From contig CAZCXH010000023.1 of assembly GCA_964502525.1 (NCBI GenBank), forward strand, positions 1 through 41,805: a DNA stretch of 41,805 bases. Direction: 5' to 3'. Positions within the stretch are counted from its first letter, which is position 1, and each line of letters begins with the position of its first letter. The stretch is from DATLYB01 sp964502525 (lineage in GTDB: Bacteria > Bacteroidota > Bacteroidia > Chitinophagales > CAIOSU01). The position numbers were made by a program, and so were the translations under genes. The notes under the pieces were generated by a model. It searched no databases and was not told where the DNA came from. It saw only the letters and a list, made by a program, of their open reading frames with translations. Shown in pieces: positions 18,101-27,000 of the stretch.

Positions 18101-21100
18101 GTACTATTGATGAATGCATAGGCGGGGTTTGTGAAAATACTGCCATCAACTGTGATGACCTGAACCAGTGCACTGTTGACGCCTGCGCGAGCGGCTCATG
18201 TGTTTATAATGATACCTGTTCAGGATTGCGTTTGGCAATGGACAGGGTGAACGGACCGCAAGGCACGGACGTGGTGCTGCCGGTAAGGGTTTATGACTTT
18301 ATTGATATTATTGGCTTGCAGGGAACGATTCAGTTCGATCCATCGGTCGCATCTTTTGTTCAAATGGAATTGCCCTCTCCTGCTGAGTTGCCGGGATTAA
18401 CCCCTGCCAGCTTCGGCACTAATAATGCTGCAAGCGGAATTATTACTTTCCTGTGGGATGACGCCACGTTGGGAGGAGTTTCGCTTACGGATGCCACTGT
18501 GATTTTCTCTATCCGCTTTAACCTTGTCGGCAATCCGGGCGAGAGCACCGTCACCAGCTTTGTGAACCAGCCAACGCCTGTTGAAGTAACCGATGCGACT
18601 TTCAACACGGTAACCGCCTCGCTGACTTCGGGGCTGATTGAGATTGATGGAGGTTGCGTTCCACCCTGCAATGATGGCGATCCGTGCACAACGGATGATT
18701 GCGTGAACAGTTCATGCGTCTATACTCCAATTAACTGCGATGACGGCAACCTTTGCACCAATGATGGCTGTGACAATGGAAATTGTTTTCACAATCCAGT
18801 CACCTGTGATGATGGCGATCTTTGCACGAACGATGCATGCCAGGCGGGAAACTGCTTCAACACGCCTGTTACCTGCGATGATGGCAACCCGTGTACGGAT
18901 GACTCGTGTTTCGCTGGCAATTGTGTTTTCACGCCAATTATACCTTGCTTCGATCCTTGCGATACCATCGTGTGTGTTGATGATTTTAATCCGTGCACCA
19001 TTGACTCCTGCATCAACGGAGTGTGCAATACTCCAATCAATTGTGATGACGGAGATGGCTGCACGAATGACGTCTGCGACTTGGGCATCTGCTACAACTA
19101 TCCCATCTCCTGCGATGATGGCGATGCCTGCACCACGGATTCATGCGTGGGCGGAGTCTGCAAACACTTCCCTGTTTCCTGCGATGATGGCGACAGGTGC
19201 ACTGCAGATGGTTGCGTTGGCGGAGTGTGCGAGTTCACTGCGATTAACTGTAATGATGGCAATCCATGCACCATTGATTTCTGTTCAAACGGCCAGTGTG
19301 TTTACAATGATACGTGTCCGCAGGCATTCAGGCTGCAAATGGATACCCTGAACGGGGCAACGACCAGCGATGTTTCGATGCCGGTGAGCGCATACGGATT
19401 CGACAGCATTATCGCCATTCAGGGCACCATTCAGTTTGACCCGGCAGTGGTTTCATTTGTCCAGATGGAAATCCCTTCTCCATCCCTTTTGCCAAACTTA
19501 ACCATCGCCAACTTCGGCACCACGCAGGCATCAAGCGGCATCATCACCTTCTCATGGGATGATGCGACTTTGGCAGGCGTTACTCTTCCCAATGCTTCAC
19601 TCATATTCTCGATTCGCTTCAACCTCATCGGAAATTCAGGCGAGCAAACGGCAACAAGTTTTACCGGTACTCCAACATTGCTGGAATTTATTGACGTCAA
19701 TTTCAATCCGGTGACGGCAATATTAAATAATGGATTGATAATTATAACGGGAGGTCCCGTCAATACCATTACCACCGGCACCATCACTCCGACCACGTTC
19801 TGCGCGGGCGATGCGCTGACTGTGAATTTCACCAAGACCGGCACGTTCAACCCCGGAAACGTATTCACTGCGCAACTGTCTGACGAGAACGGAAGTTTCA
19901 GTAATCCGGTGAACATCGGAAGCATTACTGACACAGCCGCTGCTCCAATATCTGCGACAATTCCACTTGGCGCAGTTTCAGGGACAAACTACAGGATCAG
20001 GGTGGTGTCTTCCTCACCTGCGGTAACCGGTTTTGATAACGGAACCGGACTGACCATCAATGCCAGCGGAGCAGCCCAGGTGACGATAGCCGCAAGCCAT
20101 ACCATCTCCTGTTTGGGAGACAACATCACCTTCTTTGCAACTCCATTCAATGGCGGATCAAATCCAACCTATGACTGGTTCGTGAACGGATCAAGCCAGC
20201 AGGTAAATGCGCCAATTTTCAATATCACAACGTTAAATGATGGCGACATTGTGTACGCGGTGATGACGAGCAACTCGGCATGCGTCAGCCAGCCAACGGA
20301 CACATCCGACAGCATCAGCATTGCCATAGCAGACACCTTGATTCCCGATGCAAGCATCACATCGAACGCGCTTGATATTTGTGACGGTGATAATGTGACG
20401 TTCACTGCTCTTCCGGTTAATGGTGGCGCGAACCCGACTTATGAGTGGTTCCGGAACGGAGCGAGCACAGGGGTGAATTCGGAAACATTCGACATCGCAA
20501 CTTTGAACAATGCCGATTCGGTGCATGTTGTCATGACGAGCAGCTTGTCATGCGCGGTTCCAACAACAGCGACTTCCGGCAGCATCAGGATCACTGTCAA
20601 TCCGCTGGTGAATGTGAGTGTAACCATTGCTGCGAGTGACACCAATATCTGCTCCGGTCAAAACGTAACCTTCACCGCAACTTCGATTGGCGGTGGCGCT
20701 AATCCAACATACCGGTGGATAGTGAGTGGAGTTGTTCAAGGACTGAACTCAGACACATTCAGTTCAACGACTTTGAATAACGGTGATGTTGTTCACGTTG
20801 AAATGACAAGCAGCGAAAGTTGCGCAAACCCGCGAACCGCCATTTCGAACAGTGAAACTATGTTCGTTGCTCAATCTGATACGCCTACCGCAATCATATC
20901 TCCGAATTCCAATCAAACCTGCATAGGTGAAACCATTACCTTGACAGCTTCGATAACCAACGGAGGTCCCAACCCGATCTTTATCTGGAGGATAAACGGG
21001 GTGGATAGTATTACAACCTCAAGCGTGTTTACTTACCAACCCAGTAACGGTGATGATGCATCGCTCATCCTGATAAGCAGTTTACCCTGCGCCAATCTGG

Positions 21101-23658
21101 ATACGGTAACCTCCAATGTCCTTGTCATCCGCGTTGATTCCGCCCTTACCCCGGCAGTATCCATTACGGCAACCCCTGCCTCGGTATGTGCGGGAGAAAC
21201 CATAACATTTACCGCGTTACCGGCAAACGAAGGCGCTTCACCTTCTTATCAATGGCAGGTGAATGGCGTTGACGTTGGAACAGATACCAATACTTACAGT
21301 TCATCTTCGCTGGACGACAATGATGTTGTATCGGTTACGCTCACCAGCAGTTTATCATGTGCTAATCCGAATACGGCAACCGATGATTTTACCGTGAATA
21401 TTGCGCCATCCGCAGTTCCCAGCGTTCTGATTGCCGCTTCACCTTCGAATAATATCTGCTCGGGCACAATTGTTACGTTCACCGCAACACCGGCTAACGG
21501 TGGAGCAACGCCATCATACCAATGGCAGGTGAACGGTGTTAACGCAGGAACCAACTCAGACACATTCAGCAGCGCTTCTCTGAGGGACAACGATATTGTT
21601 ACCGTTGTGATGACGAGCAGTTCATCATGCGCCAATCCGAAAACGGTGACGTCCAATCCAATCAGGATGACCGTCAGCCCGTCATTGACAGCAGGAGTAA
21701 GCATCACCACAGGCTCAACAACTGCATGTGTCGGTGAAACCGTAACGTTCACAGCGACACCGGTTAATGGTGGATTGTCGCCATCATACCAATGGCTGGT
21801 GAACGGAGGCAGCGCTGGTACAAACTCCAGTGTATTCTCCTCCGGCACGTTAAGCAATGGCGACATGGTCAGCGTGGTAATGACCAGCAGCGAAATCTGC
21901 GTAGGCTCCGTGCCGGTTTCTTCCAACACGATTACCATGTCGGTTGTAACCAATATTACTCCACAGGTAACCATATCTGTGAATGCAAACAATGTATGCC
22001 AGGGCAGCACGGTGATGTTCACCGCAGCACCGATCAACGGTGGCGTTTCCCCAACCTATCAATGGGAAGTGAACGGCACTGCGGTGGCAGGCAGTAGCAA
22101 TGTATTGCTAACTACAATCAGCAATGGCGACATTGTCAACGTGCGGATGACCAGTTCGTATTCCTGCGCAAGTCCTGATACCGTTCCCTCAAATTCAATT
22201 TCAATGACGGTGGGACCCTCGCAGCCGGTATCATTCACTGGTCTCGGCATTGAGTATTGCGTTGATGTTTCAGCGCAGTCGCTCATCGGAGATACGTTAA
22301 TCGGCACCTTTTCCGGACCGGGCGTGAGCGGGGCTACCTTCGTTCCGTTCCACGCGGGAGTGGGAACGCATTACATTTCTTACTCTTACCAAGCTGCGGC
22401 AGGATGCACCGCCATCGTTACCAAAGGCGTGGTGATTCACGCGCTACCGGTGGTCAACTTCTATAACCTTGATAACAGCTATTGCTCGCTGCAGCAGACG
22501 GATACGCTGATTGGCGTACCCTCCGGACCGGGCGGAACATTCTCAGGCACCGACATTACCGGCAATCTGTTCAAAGTGCCCAATGTGACTGCCGGAACAA
22601 GCGTTTCGGTTACATACACTTACGTTGACAGCAACAACTGCAAGGCAACGGTAACCAAGTTCACTGCCATCAACCCGGTTATCACGCCAACGCTTATCGG
22701 TGTCGGCAAGCAGTACTGCGAAAATTCAAACGTGATAAACCTGAACGCGTCACCGTCACCGGGCATCTTTACCGTTGACGGAGTTGCGGACAACACGTTC
22801 AACCCCGCAGCGGCAGGGCTTGGGACGCATGCGCTCGAATATACATACGTTGACATCAACAACTGCCCGAACAAGGTTGCTGAAACGCTCAATGTAAACC
22901 CGGTGCCTCTGGTTTCGCTGGCAAATGTTGCGCCCGTATGCCTGAATGCCGCTCCGGTGGCTCTGCAAGGAACGCCATCGGGCGGAGAGTTCACATCCAA
23001 TGACCAGACGGGCGACAACGTGGTGAACGGTGATGTGTTCTCGCCCAACAACGGAAGCCCCGGCTCAACCTATACCGTGACATATACTTATACTGACGTC
23101 AACCAGTGCACGAACTTCGATACCAAAGACGTCAACATCCTCACACCGCCATTTGTGAGCATCCTCACTGATGATGATTCAGTTTACAGCGCGTGCCTTG
23201 ATTCGGTGCTCATCACCGTTAACGTTCCGGGAGGAACCTTATATGGTGCCGCGCTTAACGGCTTCGTATTCAATCCATCGCTGGCGGGAGCGGGCGATCA
23301 TTATCTGACATACGTGCTGACCAACACATCCGGTTGCACCGGTTCCGATAAGATGGTCATAAAGGTTTCAAAATGCATTACCGGAATCGAAGAACTGGGA
23401 GTTGATGTTGCCGTGGTGGTTTATCCGAATCCGAGCGAGGGCATCTTCATTATCGAGAACCTTGCGGATAAAGGCGGTGACGTGATGCTCGAAGTGTTCA
23501 GCATAGAAGGGAGGCGGATGCTAAAGCAGGAAATCTCCAATTTCCATAAAGGCTCCCGCGAGCGCATTGACCTGTCGGGATATGCCGAGGGCATGTATCT
23601 GCTGAAGATGAACTTCGGTGATGCGATGCTGATGAAGCGGGTGGTGGTGAGCAGGTAG
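15151..23658 (+). CDS. Giant T9SS-exported protein with four cohesin-like domains and 37 CTDC-type Cys-rich repeats
   Basis: A 2835-aa protein from the ATG at 15151, which gives a signal peptide ending PASA; the frame is open back to 15088. Order: cohesin-like 1 (28-170), 17 repeats of pattern CDDGNACTTDxCxxGxC (174-600), cohesin 2 (603-747), 11 repeats (750-1022), cohesin 3 (1023-1167), 9 repeats (1170-1389), cohesin 4 (1393-1535). Then a unique beta domain, eight Ig-like repeats of about 85 aa with C..G....F.A...GG..P.Y.W.VNG (to about 2355), five YC-type repeats (SGPGVSG...HAGVGTHYISY, to about 2745) and a T9SS type A domain with YPNPSEG. The Cys-rich repeat resembles Dictyostelium CTDC repeats. 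Inference: an extended surface rod or scaffold whose cohesins could receive dockerin-bearing partners. Cohesins 2 and 3 with flanking repeats are a segmental duplication. Confidence 0.88.
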   Translation: MVKSISACYKYLFAFAAACMAVMPASALTLAIDSASGAPSDTVTLNVRVYGFTDLLGAQGTIQFDTTAVSLVLPIIVPVPAVLQGLLPSNFGTNNPLYPGTITFLWDDGTLAGVSVPDGSVIFSMKFILIGSSGTQSPVSFSNVPTPLEFIDNSFNPIAADALIPGLIEISSGCTTPADCDDADACTIDTCDNGQCQNTAIPCDDGDGCTADSCDAGLCVYTPVNCDDGNDCTTDFCIGGACQSTAMNCDDGDPCTNDTCIGGGCDYSSVICDDGDLCTSDSCDPASGCTFDPVVCNDGDNCTTDACVSGICNYAPAACNDTDLCTIDTCVAGSCLNIPISCNDNNACTVDQCVAGGCTNTPAFCNDGNACTTDACDPLTGCTTAPISCDDGDSCTIDGCDVAAGCFNLFDTLLCGIDPCDTLICNDNNACTTDACVGSGCAYTPIICDDGDACTTDGCDPLTGCATTPIPCDDGNACTTDGCDPLTGCTAIPITCDDGNACTTDGCNPLTGCATTPITCDDGDTCTIDGCDAASGCFYIFDSLACGIDPCDTLVCNDNDACTTDDCAGGVCENTAMNCDDLNQCTVDACVNGLCTYNDTCSGLRLAMDRVNGPQGAKVILPVRVYDFIDIIGLQGTIQFDPSVAAFDSLILPFPEALPSLNPASFGTNNAASGIITFLWDDATLGGVSLTDATVIFSFRFNLVGNPGESTVTSFVNQPTPVELTDATFNTVTASLTSGLIEIDSAGCNPPCDDFDLCTTNDCVNSTCVYTPINCDDSNLCTNDGCDNGNCFHNPVTCDDGDLCTNDACQAGNCFNTPVTCDDGNPCTDDSCFAGNCVFTPIIPCFDPCDTIVCVDDLNPCTIDTCINGVCNTPINCNDGNDCTTDFCDLGACHNNPVTCDDGDACTTDGCIGGGCEYIGVNCDDGDSCTFDFCDLGICQHTPNTNCGTCQGVNCNDGNLCTTDTCVNGQCFNTPINCNDQDACTIDECIGGVCENTAINCDDLNQCTVDACASGSCVYNDTCSGLRLAMDRVNGPQGTDVVLPVRVYDFIDIIGLQGTIQFDPSVASFVQMELPSPAELPGLTPASFGTNNAASGIITFLWDDATLGGVSLTDATVIFSIRFNLVGNPGESTVTSFVNQPTPVEVTDATFNTVTASLTSGLIEIDGGCVPPCNDGDPCTTDDCVNSSCVYTPINCDDGNLCTNDGCDNGNCFHNPVTCDDGDLCTNDACQAGNCFNTPVTCDDGNPCTDDSCFAGNCVFTPIIPCFDPCDTIVCVDDFNPCTIDSCINGVCNTPINCDDGDGCTNDVCDLGICYNYPISCDDGDACTTDSCVGGVCKHFPVSCDDGDRCTADGCVGGVCEFTAINCNDGNPCTIDFCSNGQCVYNDTCPQAFRLQMDTLNGATTSDVSMPVSAYGFDSIIAIQGTIQFDPAVVSFVQMEIPSPSLLPNLTIANFGTTQASSGIITFSWDDATLAGVTLPNASLIFSIRFNLIGNSGEQTATSFTGTPTLLEFIDVNFNPVTAILNNGLIIITGGPVNTITTGTITPTTFCAGDALTVNFTKTGTFNPGNVFTAQLSDENGSFSNPVNIGSITDTAAAPISATIPLGAVSGTNYRIRVVSSSPAVTGFDNGTGLTINASGAAQVTIAASHTISCLGDNITFFATPFNGGSNPTYDWFVNGSSQQVNAPIFNITTLNDGDIVYAVMTSNSACVSQPTDTSDSISIAIADTLIPDASITSNALDICDGDNVTFTALPVNGGANPTYEWFRNGASTGVNSETFDIATLNNADSVHVVMTSSLSCAVPTTATSGSIRITVNPLVNVSVTIAASDTNICSGQNVTFTATSIGGGANPTYRWIVSGVVQGLNSDTFSSTTLNNGDVVHVEMTSSESCANPRTAISNSETMFVAQSDTPTAIISPNSNQTCIGETITLTASITNGGPNPIFIWRINGVDSITTSSVFTYQPSNGDDASLILISSLPCANLDTVTSNVLVIRVDSALTPAVSITATPASVCAGETITFTALPANEGASPSYQWQVNGVDVGTDTNTYSSSSLDDNDVVSVTLTSSLSCANPNTATDDFTVNIAPSAVPSVLIAASPSNNICSGTIVTFTATPANGGATPSYQWQVNGVNAGTNSDTFSSASLRDNDIVTVVMTSSSSCANPKTVTSNPIRMTVSPSLTAGVSITTGSTTACVGETVTFTATPVNGGLSPSYQWLVNGGSAGTNSSVFSSGTLSNGDMVSVVMTSSEICVGSVPVSSNTITMSVVTNITPQVTISVNANNVCQGSTVMFTAAPINGGVSPTYQWEVNGTAVAGSSNVLLTTISNGDIVNVRMTSSYSCASPDTVPSNSISMTVGPSQPVSFTGLGIEYCVDVSAQSLIGDTLIGTFSGPGVSGATFVPFHAGVGTHYISYSYQAAAGCTAIVTKGVVIHALPVVNFYNLDNSYCSLQQTDTLIGVPSGPGGTFSGTDITGNLFKVPNVTAGTSVSVTYTYVDSNNCKATVTKFTAINPVITPTLIGVGKQYCENSNVINLNASPSPGIFTVDGVADNTFNPAAAGLGTHALEYTYVDINNCPNKVAETLNVNPVPLVSLANVAPVCLNAAPVALQGTPSGGEFTSNDQTGDNVVNGDVFSPNNGSPGSTYTVTYTYTDVNQCTNFDTKDVNILTPPFVSILTDDDSVYSACLDSVLITVNVPGGTLYGAALNGFVFNPSLAGAGDHYLTYVLTNTSGCTGSDKMVIKVSKCITGIEELGVDVAVVVYPNPSEGIFIIENLADKGGDVMLEVFSIEGRRMLKQEISNFHKGSRERIDLSGYAEGMYLLKMNFGDAMLMKRVVVSR
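15670..16950 (+). repeat. CTDC-type repeat array 1 (17 units)
   Basis: Seventeen units of about 22-24 codons. Two contain a longer insert (DTLLCGIDPCDTLIC type, about 16376-16425 and 16776-16820), themselves duplicates of each other, so a block of several units was copied. Confidence 0.85.
16855..19053 (+). repeat. Segmental duplication, period about 1266 bp (cohesin 2 and cohesin 3 blocks)
   Basis: 16855-17790 and 18121-19053 are nearly identical: the last CTDC unit, the whole cohesin-like domain and the next five CTDC units. The offset is 1266 bp at the left end and 1263 bp after one codon is lost (DSAGC versus DGGC at the cohesin end). The DNA-level identity implies recent duplication or gene conversion. 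Confidence 0.9.
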
Positions 23659-23667
23659 AATCTCAAG

Positions 23668-23751
23668 GAGATTTGACAACTTCCATATATGTCAAATCTC
23701 TCGAATCCTTATATGCCAAAACCTGACAGGTTTCAAAAAACCTGTCAGGTT
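23668..23751 (+). terminator. Two perfect hairpins downstream of the first giant gene
   Basis: GAGATTTGAC (23668-23677) pairs with 23691-23700. AACCTGACAGGTTT (23720-23733) pairs with 23738-23751 over a CAAA loop. A CTTTTTT run follows at about 23764-23770. Likely transcription end for the 15151 gene, 10 nt past its stop. The remaining 23752-24046 shows no gene. Confidence 0.6.
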
Positions 23752-24046
23752 CAACTTTCAAATCCTTTTTTGGATTTTCCCCAAAACTTTTATACATTAC
23801 GGTTTGGTTAATTGAGAACGCTAGCAGGTCCCCATTTTGCGCTTGAGAGGCTGGCGCTTATGCTTTCCTTTGACAGTCCCGCAATCCGTCTTTTGACGGC
23901 ACCGAGGAAGGAGGCGCCATGTATTCAACTACAAGCCATCTTGAAAATCAATCTGCGCTACATTGCGCCATCAGCGGGAGGCAATTTATTTCCGCTGATT
24001 TCGCTGATTTCCGCAGATAACAGGATGACGCATGTTGTCAGTAAAT

Positions 24047-24054
24047 TATTTTTG
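24047..24054 (+). promoter_or_regulatory. Possible -7 box for the second giant gene
   Basis: TATTTTTG fits TAnnTTTG and lies 19 nt before the ATG at 24074. No good -33 element at proper spacing. Together with the terminator upstream it suggests separate transcription of the two giants. Confidence 0.3.
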
Positions 24055-24073
24055 AGTCAGATTTAACAATGTA

Positions 24074-27000
24074 ATGGAAATCCGCATGGCAAAAGCATTT
24101 CAGGCTTCCATAAAGCGCTTAATGGCGTTGCTGATGACGTGCGCGATGACTCAAGCCGCTCATGCGCTGACGTTGTCCATGGACACCGTTTCGGGAGCGC
24201 AGGGCGCTGAAGTGGTCGTGAGCGTCCGCGCTTATGATTTCACGGATTTATTAAGCATACAGGGCACTATTCTATTTGACACCACGGTAGTTTCCTTTAT
24301 TCAGATTGACACCTTCGGACTGCCGGGAATGATTGGTAATGGCTTTAACTTAACATTAGGTGACCGCATCACATTTAGCTGGAATGATGCCTCCGCCCAA
24401 GGTGTGACGGTGCCTGCCGGAGCCGTTGTCTTCTCCTTGCGATTCATCTTAATTGGTATTACCGGAGCGCAAAGTACAACCAGTTTTGGAAGCATACCAA
24501 CGATGTTGGAGATTACTGAGCCTGATCCTGTAAATTTTATTAGGGACATTACTGCAACTTCAACCTTTAATTCCGGATTGATTCAAATTGTCGCGGATTG
24601 CATCGGCATCACCTGCAACGACAACAATGCCTGCACTGCCGACTCCTGCGAAAGCGGCACATGCCTTTTCCCTCCATTGATTTGCGATGATGCTAATCTC
24701 TGTACCAACGACACCTGCATCAGCGCGTGCGTGTTCACACCTGTCGCCTGCAATGATGGCAACCTGTGCACGATTGATTCGTGCGCATCGGGGTTGTGTA
24801 TTTATCCTCCCAAAGTTTGTGATGACGGTAATGCCTGCACCACCAATTCCTGCAATGCGGGAAACTGCATTTTCAGTCCGGTAACTTGCAATGACAATAA
24901 TCCCTGCACCAACGATGCCTGCGTTTCGGGTTCTTGCTCTTACACGCCAATAGTTTGTAATGATGGAAATGCTTGTACTGCCGATTCATGTGCAACCGGC
25001 AGTTGTGTTTACACTCCTTTTGTTTGCAATGATGGAGATGCTTGCACGAATGATGCGTGTATCTCAGGTACATGTTCATACACTCCTATCGCTTGTAATG
25101 ATGGAAACGCCTGTACAACTGATTCATGCGTTACCGGAAGTTGCGATTATGCTTCGCTGGCTTGTGACGATGGCAATGCCTGCACCAGCGATGCCTGTTT
25201 TTCCGGAACCTGCGCATTTACTCCCCTTGATTGCAATGATAACGACACGTGCACCATTGACGCCTGCAACGCTGGTGTTTGCCAGCATCCGCTGAACCCC
25301 AACTGCGCTGACCTCTGTGTTGGCGTGGATTGCGATGACAGCGACCTCTGCACCATTGATACTTGCATTTCCGGTAATTGCATTTATAACACGATTGACT
25401 GCGATGATGGCGATGGTTGCACAACAGATTTCTGCATCAACGGAAACTGCACGAGCGCTCCCGTCAATTGTGATGACGGGGATTCCTGCACCATTGAATC
25501 GTGCGCATCGGGTAATTGCGTTTACACCTTGGTGTGTGACGATGGCAACGCCTGCACTGCCGATTCCTGTGATGCCGGCATCTGCACTTTTATTCCGATG
25601 ACTTGTGACGATTCAGATGCATGCACATCTGATACCTGCGTTAACGGCAGTTGCATTTCCACTCCAATTATCTGTGATGATGGCGATTTGTGCACGACCG
25701 ACTCGTGCGTTTTGGGAGGTTGCGCGTTTACCGGCATCAATTGCGTGGATGGAGATGCCTGTACCGTTGATTCATGCGCTTCCGGAAGTTGCGTTCATCC
25801 TCCGTTGGCTTGCAATGACGGGAACTCCTGTACCACCGATTCATGTGAAAACGGGATTTGCGGGTACGCGCCAATAGCATGCAATGACAGCGATTTATGC
25901 ACTACCGATGCTTGCGCTAATGGCAACTGTGTTTATTCCCCTATGATTTGCGATGATGGCAATTCGTGCACAACCGATTCATGCGTGTCAGGCTCTTGTG
26001 TTTTTTCGCCCGTTGTTTGTAATGATGGCGACCTGTGCACCAATGACAACTGCGTGAACGGTCAATGCCAATTCACGCGGACATGCCCGATGGGATTGAT
26101 GCTGAAAATGGATACAGTGACGGGGGCTTCTGCAACTCAAATAATAATGCCGGTGCGGGCTTATGGTTTCTTCGAACTTATTGCAGCCCAGGGCACCGTG
26201 CAGTTTGACCCGGCTATCGTCACCTTTGTGCAGGTGGAGTATTTTGGTCTCCCCGGCATGGGGCCGAGCAATTTCGGCACAACTCAAACCGGCATGGGCA
26301 GGCTGACCTTCTCCTGGGATGACTTCACGCTTGCGGGCGTCACCGTTCCCGATGGCGCCATTATTTTTTCAATCCGTTTCGACCTGACCGGCAGCGATGG
26401 TCAGCAAAGCGTGACAAGCTTTGTTGACGTGCCGACAGCGATGGAGTTTACCGATTCAAGCTACAACTTCATTACCGCAACTCTGCGCAGCGGGCTGATA
26501 ATAATTTCGAATGATCCCTGCGCAACCGTTACCTGTAATGACGGTGATGATTGCACAACAGATTCATGCATTGCGGGCAGTTGCATTTATAGCCCCGTAG
26601 TTTGCGATGACAGCGATGATTGCACCAACGATTCATGCGCAGCGGGCATTTGCATTTTTACGGCTGTTGCTTGCAATGACGGGGATGCCTGCACAATTGA
26701 TTCGTGTGAAAATGGCGCATGCGTGTTCCCGCCCGTCATCTGTGATGATGGGAGCGTCTGCACGATTGATGAATGTACCGCCCCGTCCGGCTGCACGACC
26801 ACTCCCATCATTTGCGACAATGGCGATGTGTGCAACGGCATTGAAACATGTGATCCTGTTTTGGGATGCCAGGCGGGAACTCCGCTGGCTTGCAGCGATG
26901 CAGATGCCTGCACCTTCGACAGTTGCCATGCAGTGACCGGCTGTTTATTTCCGGCAATGGTTTGCAATGACGCTAACGCATGCACCTCAGATAGCTGTGG

